Shown here: in pieces, positions 1 through 10,790 of the stretch
Layout: each line of letters begins with the position of its first letter
Position numbering within the stretch: position 1 is the stretch's first letter
Source: Parus major
Taxonomy: Eukaryota > Chordata > Aves > Passeriformes > Paridae
DNA length: 64,000 nt
Assembly: GCF_001522545.3 (NCBI RefSeq)
Contig: NC_031774.1
Span: 23,841,884-23,905,883, forward strand
Reading direction: 5' to 3'
The notes under the pieces: generated by a model
What the model was told of the DNA's origin: nothing
The model's database searches: none
Seen by the model: only the letters and a program-made list of their open reading frames with translations
Program-made: the position numbers and the translations under genes

Positions 1-2546
1 AGCAAATTAAAGTTGGGGGGAGGGGGTACAGAGCATCTGATCAATTTGTATTTATTTATTTTAACATTTTACTAAATAAAACACAGTAAAATCTCTTGTC
101 TCCTTAGCTGTATGTACCAGGTGGGGACAGTGGGTCCCACAAGCACAGGGGTTGTAGCAGTGCCCACAGCAAGCCTCCAGCGCCCAGGAGGGGCTTCTGA
201 GTATGGCTCTGTGCGAGGGCTGTGTAACACCCTGGCTCGTTTTCTTGGCAGGGAGAAGGGCACTACATGAGGAGAAATAAATTTTGGGTCCAAAAGGGGC
301 TGTGCTCAGTTCAATCTCCCTGGCTTTGACTCTGTGGGTGCCTCCCAGCTGTTGCTGCCCAGCAGAGGGCACATGGAGACCAACCCAAGCTGGGCTTACT
401 TCCAGATACCTCCACCCTGGCAGGAACATTTTGGGCCAGGAACTGTCGAGGCTGGGAAGGATTATCTGAAAATTATAGTGTACAGCCCTGCTACAGACAT
501 AGCAGCGCACCTTCCAAAACAACCAGCATTTCTATTACCTCCTATCTACCAAAAAATCATCTGGAAGAGGCCTGCTCCATCTCAGCACTGCTCCACCATG
601 GCTCTAGCAATATCTAGATCTGATCTAACCCTCTGATCTTGCTTAGTGCAGCAGCAGCACAGTGTCAGTGAGCTTGGGCTGTATTTAAATAAATGCTGCT
701 TGCTAGGGACTGGTGAGGTGGAGCTGTTCTTGGCTTCACAGTGATGAGCAATATCTTCACAACCCTTTCCCAAATAAAGCCTCAACACTTGCTCCTGGCA
801 AACCATCCTCGTCCTCCCCCCTGCAGATGTGAAGCTGCCTTTTATGCTCAAGTCTTACAAAGTCAAGGCTCTTGGGGATGAGCTGCAGCACTGCCACATG
901 AAACCACATTTTCTTCTACTTGGGTGTGATTAAACTGACTGTGCCTAAGCCATGATGGCCCAGGCTCCAATGCAGGGGTGCTGGCTGTGCGGGCAGGCTG
1001 CCTGGGTCCTGTTGCAGCACAGGAACCATCAGCCTTAAGCCAACCTTAGTCAGCAGCACCAGCCCTTTCAGAGCTGCCAGGGCACCTGTGTGCCTTGGGC
1101 TGCTCCTCCATTGCTCTCCTCCTGCTCCCTTCCCTCCAGGGGACACATGAAGGCTCACAGCAGAAAAAAAATAAATAACCAGGCAGTTTTAACAAGAATA
1201 TGAAAAAGAATAAAAAAGCTTTAATTTAAAAATTAAATTAAAAAGAGAGAATAAGCAAGAGGCGCTTGTGCCCTTCCCATATCCCGCGCTTTCTATGGTT
1301 CCTCTTAGCCGCTCCCACCATGGACGGAAACCCTCACCCTGTACAGAGCTGGCCCCTGCAGCCCAGAGCAAAGCTAAGGAGAGAACAGTGGAAACTGCAG
1401 CAGCAACTGGCCTGGAGAGCCTCCAGGGCCACCAGCAAAATCATCTGGGAAGAAGAAAAGATTTAAAAAAAACCCCAGACACCCTAATTATGGAATTCTT
1501 ATGAGGAAAGTATTAAATAATTTAAATAGTGTGAGGAAAGCAATGTATCCTCTGTGCTCCAGTGTGTGATAGCAGTAGAACAGTGTCCAGTCAAGCTGCT
1601 CCCAGCATAAGGTTCTTGCCAGTGTTCAGCTATGGTCTTGTCCAGTGTCAGCCACATCCCTGATTGTTGATGGCAACAACTGTGCTGCCAAGAGCTGGGG
1701 AGGAGGAGGGTGGTCCCCACCTGTGCTGGCCCATGAAGCTGCTGTTTTGCCCATGGGGATGGCTGGCATCCCTGCCCCATGGGGCAATACCAGCACAGGA
1801 CAGGGTCTGTCACCAGCATGGCTGCTCCCAGCTGGGAGGTGCAGGTCCATCCTGGGAGCCCACTGCTGGGGACAACAGACAGCCCAGCCTGCTCTGGGTA
1901 ACCCCCCCCAACATCTGTACGGGGCCAGCTCCACTGGAGACTGCATCCATACAGATGGGGAATTATTTCCCCCCATTAACCAGCCAGCCTTGATCTGGCT
2001 TTGTACCAAGGCTCCAACTGCTTGCAGTACACCCTGGCTGCTCCTCCTGGGGTGCTGGGAGGCCTCCTCTGAACCTGCTCCACAAAGTATGTAAAAGGTT
2101 GCTCCAAAAACTCATCTCCAGCTCACCAAAGCCCCGGAGGAGTGTGTGGAGGAGTGAGACCTGGGACCATTGAGCAGAGGCAGAACAGGGTAAGGTACAG
2201 CTCCCAGATCTCTGGAGGAGCCAGGCCTCAAGGTGAGGTGAGCTAATGAAGAATCCACATCTGCTAGGAAGGGGAAGGGAGGAGACCCCACCCCTGGCTC
2301 CTGGCAGGGGGAGGTTCCCCTGTATCACAGGAAGGCTGCAGCAGCTTGACCTGCATGCAGTGCCTGTTCTTGCAGCTGATGTCTTCCATCTTATCTACAG
2401 GCATCCCTTTGGTGGGCTGGAGAGGCTGTGCTGCTGACTCCCTTCCCTCGGGCTGGGCTGCAGCGGTGGGCAGGGGCAGGAGGGAGGCCCTGTGCCCTCC
2501 CTTCTCCAGTGTGCTGCTCGTACCCCACACCCACTGTCTCCAGGCA
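1..2546. other. Non-coding region past LARGE2 3' end
   Basis: I see no coding exon here on either strand. By synteny the next gene to the left should be PHF21A on the plus strand, converging on LARGE2, so part of this stretch may be its 3' UTR; that is inference. Plus-strand AATAAA signals lie at 75-80, 688-693 and 773-778, the last being the cleanest. On the minus strand a doubled AATAAATAAA (positions 60-51) and an ATTAAA near 1220 could end LARGE2 transcripts. An A/T-rich patch sits at about 1165-1250 and another near 1450-1530. The rest is unremarkable. Confidence 0.5.
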
Positions 2547-5500
2547 TCACAGGCTTCTCTCGGCAGTGAGGTATTTGAGTGCAGCAGCCCCGTATCGCCG
2601 TGACAGGTCCTGGTGGAACTCCTCCCGCAGTGTCTGGAGGCAGCCCCGGTACCCCGCACTCAGGCGAAACTTGGAGATGTCGAAGCTGGGGGCATGGGGC
2701 ATGTGGATCATGAAGGCATTGGGCAGGACCAGCAGCTCATACTCCTGGGGATAGAGCAGCAGCCCTTACCATCATCGGCTTGGCGGTACCAACACGTCAC
2801 TGCCCAGCCACAAGCCCCCAGCTGCCGGCGCCTCCGCGGTGCCAGGAGCCCTTCACCCACCTGCGCATCCAACTCCATGATGTGGGAGACTTTGTTCCAG
2901 CCGAAGCCCACGAACCTCTGGTCATACCTGGGGCAGTCTCGCCTCACTACAACGTAAGGCTCGAAGTCTGGCTGCCACGCCACGCGGTAGGGCACGGTGG
3001 CCGTCCGCCACTTGGCGTAGTCTGTTGGGGCATGGCCTTTTGGCCACACGTGGTACCTACGGGGAGAGACGGAAATGAGAGACTGAGACAGTAGAGGATG
3101 CAGGGGGTCTGCTAAACCCCCTCTCAGACAGGGGGTGCACAGCCCCAAGGCACACAGCTGGATTCTGCTTGGATGGCAGGACAGTGCTAGTCCCTACCTG
3201 AAGGTGTAGAGGGAGCCCATGTCCAGCATGGAGAGCAGCTCTGCTTTGGATTTGGGAAAGGTCAGACGGTAGTGCAGGGTCTCAAATGCCGGCACAATGA
3301 GAGCTGCCTTCCTCTGGGGCAGCTCCAGCTGTTGGATGGAGCTCCTGTGGTAGCAGGAAGGGTGTGAGGTCTCCCTGTCTCTGAGGCATGGCCACAGCCT
3401 CCTTCCTCAGCCACGCCACACAGGTATTAATGGGTTTTGAAAATTTGCAGTGGTACCACACGGGGATAGGAGGAACAGGGCAACCCTCACTGCCACAGCT
3501 CCTTCCTCATCCACTGGTGTCTGACAAAAGTAAGGGCAGGACAGGACCCAGAGGCTGAACACAAAGGAAACAGTTTCTGCATATCGAGAGCCGCTGCCCA
3601 AGGCATTTCCTGAAAACTCTGGTGCTTGGGGAACCCAGCAGGTTGAGCAGGAGCCAGCTGGAAAAACCCTTACCTGAGGTAATCGTAGAGGCCATACATA
3701 GGCAGGAAGTCGATGTCCGTCAGGAAGACGTACGGCGTCTGCGTGTTGGCCAAGGCCACGTTGCGCAGGAGGTTGATGGGGTAGAACTGCCCCTCCTTGT
3801 AGACAATGTGGTAGGCGACGTTGCGGCGGGCGCTCAGCACCTCTGAGGCCTGGGCGTAGCGCAGGAACTGCTGCGCCTCGGCGTCCGACATGTACAGCGC
3901 CAGGCTGATGGGGCCTGCCCAGTGCTTGCAGATGGCCTCCAGCATCTGTAACCTGGGGAGCAGAGGGCACAGCCTGAGAGCCAGACCTGCCCTGCGGCAG
4001 CTGCTGAGCCAAGCCCAGGACTGGGCGCCTCCAGAGAGCTGCGTGCCAGTCACGCCCGGCTCAGGACGGAGCAGGAAGAACTGATGCTCCCAGCTTGGGG
4101 TTTTGTTCCTCACTGCCAAATGCTGGCGTGAGAAGGATGAAATGAAATTCCCTGGTAGCTCCAAAGCTGTGGAGCCTGCCCAGAGGAGTGGAGGTGGGTT
4201 CCAACTTCCCACCTGTCCTAGTAGCAAGTACCTGTCCATGGAGAGCTGGGCCACGAGGGTGACATCAGTGGGGCTGGGAAAGGCCAGGAACTCATACTGC
4301 AGGAAGAACAGGTGGATGCGGTGCTGCATGAGGTGCTGCTGGCGGAAGTCATAGCAGGGATCATCCTCATCCAACTCCTCCAGCGCCCGCTGCAACTGCA
4401 ACACCGTGAAGGTGAGGGAAAGTACGAACCCCAGGGGAGGTTGCATAAAGTCTCTGCCCGCCCAAAGCTCTGGGGTTGGAGGCAGAGTCGCAGCCAGCCT
4501 CACCTGGTCCCTTGGTGGGCTGGGAAGACTGGCACAGCCAAAAAGCTCCCTGCGCAGCAGGTTCCCATCATACTCCAAGAAGGTCAGGTAGAGGTTACGG
4601 AAGAACTCCACATGCTTGTTCTTCACCCGCAGCTTCTTGGGCGAGTTCCAGTGGATCACCTGAGCAGTAGTGTGTCACCCCATGTAAGGGAAGTCAGCAG
4701 TGCCAGGCTCCCCAAGCCCTCAGGCCCCATGCTGACTCCCCTGGACCTCCAGTGCCTGCACTTGTCCTTCAGGCCCCCCCCAGTCTCAAAAGCTGCAACC
4801 CCACCCACCTTGAGATCTGAGAGCTCAGTGTAGCACTGCTCTGAGCGGGTGTGATCAGAGAGCTGCACATTCCAGAAGCAGGGAAGCCGGTACACCAGGG
4901 ATGGGTCCTGCTTGATCACTGCATTGAAGATATCCTACGACATAAGGTGAGTGCATGAGTGGACGGGTAAGATCCCCTGTGCCAGCAGGGCTACAGGAAT
5001 GCAGAAAGACCAAGCTGCTCCAGAGGAGGGACAGTTACCTGATCAGCCAGCGAGGTGGAGAGCATGCTCATGAGCTCCCGCTCCGCTGTCAGCCGCCACA
5101 TCTGCTCCCAGCCCAGGCGCCGCAGGCGGTCCAGTAGGAGCAGGATCACCCCTGAGTGCCAGAAGAGGGCACTGGGTCATGGAGAGAGCACCCAGCCACT
5201 ACAGACCTGAGGCACAGCTGCCTTGCATGCCTTCAGCCCCTGGGACAGGCCATTTCTCTGTGCCCACCCACACAACCCTGCTGCAGCAGACCTCTTGTGC
5301 CCACCACTTCCCTACTTTACCTGAGCCTCTCCCAGTCTCCCTGTGCCAAGTGGAACCTCAGCTGCATGTGCCATGAGGCTGCACCTCCCACCCTGGCAGC
5401 CCACACTCACCCGTGTTGAAGCCACGTCCCAGGGCTGGCCATGGTTTGTGGTTTTTCCACAGGTTGCCTAAGTACCAGTCACTTTGGTTCTCCACCAGCC

Positions 5501-7804
5501 CAATCACCTGCTTTTCTGAGGAAACACAGGGACAGACACAACTCATACTGCTGTTGGTTCAGAGAGCCCAAGCAAACCCACTGAGCTGGTGCCGTGGCAG
5601 GCAGGCACTACCACCCTGAGCCCAGCATCCAAGGCCCTGCCAGGGCCCCAGGGGCACCCTGTCCTCACCAGAAAACTTTCCAAAGACAGCCCAGAGCTCA
5701 GCAATGTCAGTGGCAAACGTGATGTCTGTGTCCAAGACAATGACCTTGGAGAGGTTGGAGGGTAGTGCCTTGGTAAGTGTCAGCTTCATCAGCCCATAGA
5801 TGCCAGAGTAGTGCTTGTTGGGGATCCACGACACCTCTGGCTGCAAGGCAACACACCTCAGGGCTGGGCACAGCCATGTCCTTCCCCTGCCCAGGCAGGA
5901 CAGCTGTGTGTCCCAGCACCCCATGCAGAGGAGGCCAGCAACAGAAAGGCACGCAGAGCTGTGGAGCCAGCAGAGCCTGGAGCATTTCCCCCAGCCACCA
6001 GAACCCCCACCTGGAACCCAGTGTCTCACTGGGGCACTCAGCTCTGCCACAAGAGCCTCTGCTACAGCAAGGCACCTCCCCACCCCACCAGTACCAGCCC
6101 TGTTTTCCCCTCTCAGCAGCACCAGCAACAAGCCCAGAGGAGGAGGGGATGAGCCAGGGATCTGCAAGAAAGAATTTATCACTCTCCATCCACTCATCCC
6201 TCTCTGCTGCTCCCCTTGACCCTCTAAGCATTGGCTTGGGACAGGGCAAAGGGAGGCCAAGCACCTGCCTTCAAGTCATCGGCGTTGTAGAAGCTGACAT
6301 GGACGGAAGGCACCATCCAGGACTGGAAGAGTGTCTGGAGGATCTGGTGGGCCACCGAATCCGTGATGAAGTGAAAGTGAAGGGGGTTTTTCCTGCCAAG
6401 GGCAAGCACAGCAATTTTCAGCATCACAGCAGAATGAAGAGGACACAGTTCCCCATCCCTACCATGGGACAGACATCAGCTGAGAGGGCAAATGGAAAAC
6501 AAACCCTCTGTGTGAAATAAATTCCTCTCTGTCCCTCTAAGCAGTGGCACAAGGGGTAGAGAGAGGTCCTAGAGCCCCTCTTATGCAGCACTGCCCTGCT
6601 GCAGCCTGCAACAGCTCATCTGAGAACCCCAACCAGCAGACCTCTGGCACATCTCCCCATTACCTGTGGAAGAGGATGGATTTCACCAGGGTGACCACGT
6701 CCCGGCTCGCATTGTGCCCAGCACACACAATCGCCACATGAAGGAGCTGCCCAAAGACAAATGGTGCCTTTTTGAGACTGGACACCTCCTCCCTGCAGGG
6801 GCTGTCAGCTCCTCCCTGGGACCACTCTACAGGGAGAGATTTCAAAACCCAACCTTTCCCATGCGAAGGTGCCTCGAAGAGAGGTGGGAGTTCCCTAACT
6901 CAGAACGAGGGAGCAGGAGTCTTGCTACCATTCCCTCTGTCTGGTCTCCTTCTCTGGAGAAGGAAGACACCCTCACCCACTGAGCACCGTGGAGAGCCAG
7001 GATGGGGCCCCAGCATGGCCAGAGCACAGGGAGAGCAGTGCCAAGTGAGTTGCATATACATCCATGCTCCACAGGGTCCCAGCCTCCCCTCTGACATTCC
7101 CTATCCACAATGCCACTCTGCTGGTGTCATCACCCACCTCACACTTGTGCACTGTCCGCTGCTTGGGGCAGGCCGTGTGGTTGCTCCTCTCGCCCCCAGG
7201 GAGGTCTCTGTCCTCTGCAGAAGCCCCCCACTGCGGGCTGCCATCGCTGCCCTCCGCCTGAGCCTGGCCGAGCTGCAGCCGGAGCTGCTGGTTCTCCTCC
7301 TCCACCCTGCGCACCCGTGAGGCCAGCGCCTCCCGCTCCACATCCCGGCTCGGCTGCTCGCCCAGACAGGGCGGCAGCAGGAGGAAGCGGCCATCTGTGG
7401 AAGAGACAGGGGCATGCAAAGGGCATGGCAAGGCCAGGAGAGACCAGGTGTGAATGGTGGGGCAGAGCTACAACTGAGAGGTCCCAACATGCCTCACAGG
7501 TGCCCAGCCAACATCTCAGCTCTGCTCCCCTGATCTCCAGAGATGTCCCTGGAGATGTCCTCAAGTCAGATACTCCTGCAGTGACTTGCACGGCTAGAGC
7601 AACCACCCCAAGGCCTAATCCACCGCTGCCCACCCTCTGCTGCAGCCTATCCTTTGATCTGAGGAGGACGAGAAGGACTCACTCACATTCGAGGCTGCCC
7701 ACAAAGAGGTAGAGCCAGGAGAGGAGAATGGCCAAGGTCACTGTGGCAAGTAGCAACTTCAGCTTCATGCGCCAGGAGCGCAACATGATGTGCTGGCAGG
7801 ACAT
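2547..7804 (-). CDS. LARGE2: LARGE2 xylosyl- and glucuronyltransferase
   Basis: This Golgi type II membrane enzyme extends the xylose-glucuronate repeat (matriglycan) on alpha-dystroglycan. Coding exons, 5' to 3': 7804-7687, 7394-7138, 6746-6664, 6392-6269, 5840-5669, 5515-5411, 5151-5039, 4934-4809, 4659-4504, 4395-4232, 3952-3674, 3344-3198, 3056-2861, 2744-2547. Phases are consistent and give 745 codons plus TGA. Visible parts are a membrane anchor at residues 17-35, a coiled-coil stem at about 55-80, a first glycosyltransferase domain with DTD at 231-233 (LDTDITF), and a second with DID at 552-554 (TDIDFLP). The phrases [14 protein letters not shown] and [15 protein letters not shown] are closer to LARGE2 than LARGE1, and synteny agrees. 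Exon 4 must end at a GC donor. Met1 has a poor start context; Met7 or Met13 could serve instead. Confidence 0.96.
6265..6272 (-). other. LARGE2: GC splice donor of LARGE2 exon 4
   Basis: Coding exon 4 reads ...GAC TTG AAG and is followed by GCAGGT at 6268-6263. The only nearby GT lies four bases further in and would shift the frame before the conserved [13 protein letters not shown] block in exon 5. Using the GC at 6268-6267 with the normal AG at 5842-5841 keeps phase 0 and joins Lys194 to Pro195, as in human LARGE2 (LK-PQVSWIP, from memory). The donor keeps the -1 G, +5 G and +6 T expected of GC-AG introns. Confidence 0.85.
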
Positions 7805-7860
7805 AGGCGACAAGGATCAGGTGGGCAACCCAAGTCCGGCTGGCCCAGGCATCCTAGAGC
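7805..7860 (-). promoter_or_regulatory. LARGE2: LARGE2 5' UTR segment with short uORF
   Basis: A strong acceptor (pyrimidine tract followed by CAG at 7863-7861) lies 56 bases before the LARGE2 start codon, so the first coding exon probably begins at 7860 and an upstream non-coding exon exists. The segment contains an ATG at 7852-7850 that opens an 11-codon ORF ending at a TGA (7819-7817), just upstream of the main start. This uORF could reduce translation of LARGE2; that is inferred from position only. Confidence 0.6.
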
Positions 7861-8094
7861 CTGCAAGGGACAGGGGAAAACACACAGCTGTCACCAGTAG
7901 CCCGCCCATGATGGAACATTTGCACCCCCAAGACTTGTCCCGCTCTCCAGACAGGAGTGCAGAGCCTGTGGGAGGGGACCTCAAACACGGAAAGGAATGG
8001 GGATAGGAAGGAAGTTTCCAAGAGATTTTACCCCAGCTCTGTGCCTTACTCCCTGCCATCCCACAGGCCGAGGGCTCACAGTGGAGGGGAGAGG

Positions 8095-8740
8095 TCAAAA
8101 TGTGAACAGACCCTCCCAAGCGGGGCGGCGGGTCCCGGAGCCTGCCCGTGGGAGGGGCGCGGTGCCTGCCCCGCAGCCTCGGCTGGAGCGCGGCCCACGC
8201 AGGGCGGGGGGCTCGGGAAACTCCCGCAGCCGAGCGCCGCCGCCCGCCCACTTCGATGGGAAAACCCCAAACACTTGGGTAGAAGTCGCTCCCCGGCAGC
8301 ACTGGGGCACCGGGCGGCCGAGGCAGCCCCCTCGCCCCGCCGCGGCTCTGCCACGCGTGTGCGGCCGCTTTCATTCCATACAGTCCCCCGCCGGGCAGAG
8401 CCCTGCTCCCAGTGCCCGGGATCCCGCGGAGCCAGGTGCCCCGGGCAGGCAGAGACCCCACGGGGAAGGGGACCCTGCCCCCCGCCGCACCATGCCCTCG
8501 CTCCGCACCCCTGCCCAAGGCTCCGCGCCCTCGGCGCAGCAACATCTGGACAACAAAAGCTGCCGTCGGGCTGAATGGGCCGGATTAGGATCTGCGCCCC
8601 CCTGCACACACCCCGCTGGAGCCCATTGATGTGCAGATGCCCATGGGGCCGCGGGGGCTGAAGCCTAGGAGAACACACACCGCCTCCCCCGACCCTCCCC
8701 GCGGCCCCTGGGGCCGGGTGCAAGCTCCAGCCCGCTGGAG
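8095..8740. promoter_or_regulatory. CpG-rich island upstream of LARGE2
   Basis: CpG dinucleotides are dense from about 8120 to 8560 and thin out by 8740, against a CpG-poor background. The island lies 300-900 bases upstream of the LARGE2 coding start and is a natural candidate for a LARGE2 promoter with a non-coding first exon. I do not see a TATA box. Long open frames here on both strands are a by-product of high GC. Confidence 0.6.
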
Positions 8741-10197
8741 AAATTGCAGATGGATGGCCCCATCCACCCTCGGTGAGGGATACCCAGGCTCTGCAAGGGC
8801 TGGGCCACGGCCACGCCAGCCCACTGGAGATACAGCTGAGCCCCCGTGGCAGTAGGCACGGCCCCTGAGAGCTGCACCCCTTTTCTTGGCGGAGATGGTG
8901 TCTACTGGCATCACAGCTCCCTGCAAGCCAGGCCCGGGCTTGACCTGCTTTTGTGCTCTATACAGCAGGCCAAGCACAGGCATGGCAGGGGAAGGGGGAG
9001 CTGCCACATGGAGCACACCAGGCCCAGGCACCCCTTCTCTCTACCACGGACAGCCACATGGGCATGGCGAGGTCTCCACATGCTGCTGCCAGCCTGTCTC
9101 CCATCCACATGCCGAGGTTCACACAAAGTTGTAGGGCTGTTCAGGCCAGGCTGGAGGGGGATGGCAGGGGGGCATGGTGATGAAGGGCCAGGGAGGTCAG
9201 CCAGAACCCAGCATTTGGGGTAGCTGAGAGGCAGGGAAGCAACTTTAGCACAAACAAAGCAGAGAGAAGGTGACGGCACACAGCAGCACCCGTCCTGCTC
9301 CCACTTGCCCCCATGGCCCTCCACTGCAGGAATGATACTCTGTCCCCAGCCTGCATGTGAACACACTACTAGGATGGCAATTCTGCGGGACCGGCAGCAA
9401 GTCAATTTCCAAAACCTCTCCCAGAGAGGATCCATCCATCCCCCACCTCACAGCACCCTCACCCCTCCTGCCACCCCTAGTCCTGCTCCTCACCTGGCTG
9501 CTTGCCTTCCCCCCAGGCGCTGATTTCCTTACCTGCCTCTCCCCTCCTGCCTCCTCCTTCCCCGGCGCCTCCCAAGCCGGCTGGCAGCCCACTGCTGCTG
9601 CTCCCTCCCGGGGCTGCCGTTCCCCGTCCTCCCTTTACTCCTCCCTTCTAGATCTGACACTTTCCCCCTCCTCCCCGCTCTCAAACCCAAGCTCCCCCCG
9701 CACACCCCGCCGGCCCCCCTTTCAGAGGAAGAAAGAACAAACAAAACAAGAGATTAAATTCGCTTTCTACTCAAGAGCCCCCAGCGCCAGGGGCGCAGAG
9801 TTGCCCAAAGTAAATTGGGAGGAATTCATCCATCCTCCTTCCAGCTCCCTTCCCACTCCCAAACCTCAATATCCCTCCTTCACAGAGAAAAAAAGGAAGC
9901 ACCAGGATTATCTATCCCCTTCCTAGCACCTGCGGTCTCCTTTACTTGGGCAGGTGCAGACTTTGTCCCCGCTGAGAGATCTCTGGGGGCCCCGGGACGG
10001 CGGCACAGCCCACCTGTTCTCCCCACGACCGGCAAAGAGCAGCTCCACGGCCTACCTGGGACGCAGCTATGGCGAGGGTAAGATGCGGACCTTGCTGCTA
10101 CCCCGAGAGAAGAGATAGTGGCCACAGAGCACTAAGCAGAATGCAAGCCCCACTGTGGACTTGAAAGGGAAAGGACTATTCTCCTCCTGTCTCATCC
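8741..10197. other. Non-coding stretch between two CpG islands
   Basis: I recognise no gene. The plus strand is strongly pyrimidine-rich from about 9420 to 9720 (runs of CCTCC and CCCTTCC), giving long but meaningless open frames. A moderate CpG cluster sits at about 9960-10080. Confidence 0.5.
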
Positions 10198-10790
10198 TTG
10201 CTCTGGCCCAGAAGAGCAGGGCTCACTCAAAGGGTGCCGCGTTCAACCAGACCTGCCCAGCGCACCAGGAGTGAGCAGGATGGCGGAAGGAGGAGCAGGA
10301 GGCCGGGGCTGGGAATGCTAACTATGCAGAGAGGCTCTACCTGCAGCTCCCCCCCGGGGGTGTCCGGTGCCGGCTGCGGTGGGAGGAGGCCAGGAGCGGC
10401 AGCAGGCCGAGGGCTGCCATACGGAGCACTGCGAGCTGCCCCCAGCGCAGAGCCCCGGGCGAGGCGCGCCGCGGCCTGCCCGCGCAGCCACAGCAGCGCC
10501 CACATGGCTGCCCCGGGAGGCTCGCTTCCCTCCCGCCCGGGCAGCTCCTGCTTGCCCTTGCAGAGCCCCGCTACAACAGGCGGCGGCTCCTCGGCAGCGC
10601 CCTTCAGCCCAGCCCGAGCAGGGAGAGGGAACGCCCGGGCAGTCCTGCTGCTCCTCAGAGCCAGCGGCGCCCCGGGGCAGGGCCCTTCCCTTCGCTCCCC
10701 TTCAGCCGCCCCGGGGCACCGCGTTCAGCTCCTGGAACTGTCCTGCCCGCACCCCACGGTGTCTGTCCATCATGTGCTCCAGTGAGGCAG
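10198..10790. promoter_or_regulatory. Second CpG-rich island, no gene assigned
   Basis: CpG density is high from about 10230 to 10740, including several GCGC and CCGGG motifs. No coding exon matches it. It may be an alternative LARGE2 promoter or enhancer-like element, or the start of an unannotated non-coding transcript. The long plus-strand frames (for example 10198-10785 and 10367-11095) look like GC-driven open frames without recognisable domains. Confidence 0.5.

Noticed and set aside
7957..8723. Long frames of 200-240 codons on both strands in the 8.1-8.7 kb island
   Set aside because: All frames are open because GC is very high. Products are Arg/Pro/Ala/Gly-rich without recognisable domains.
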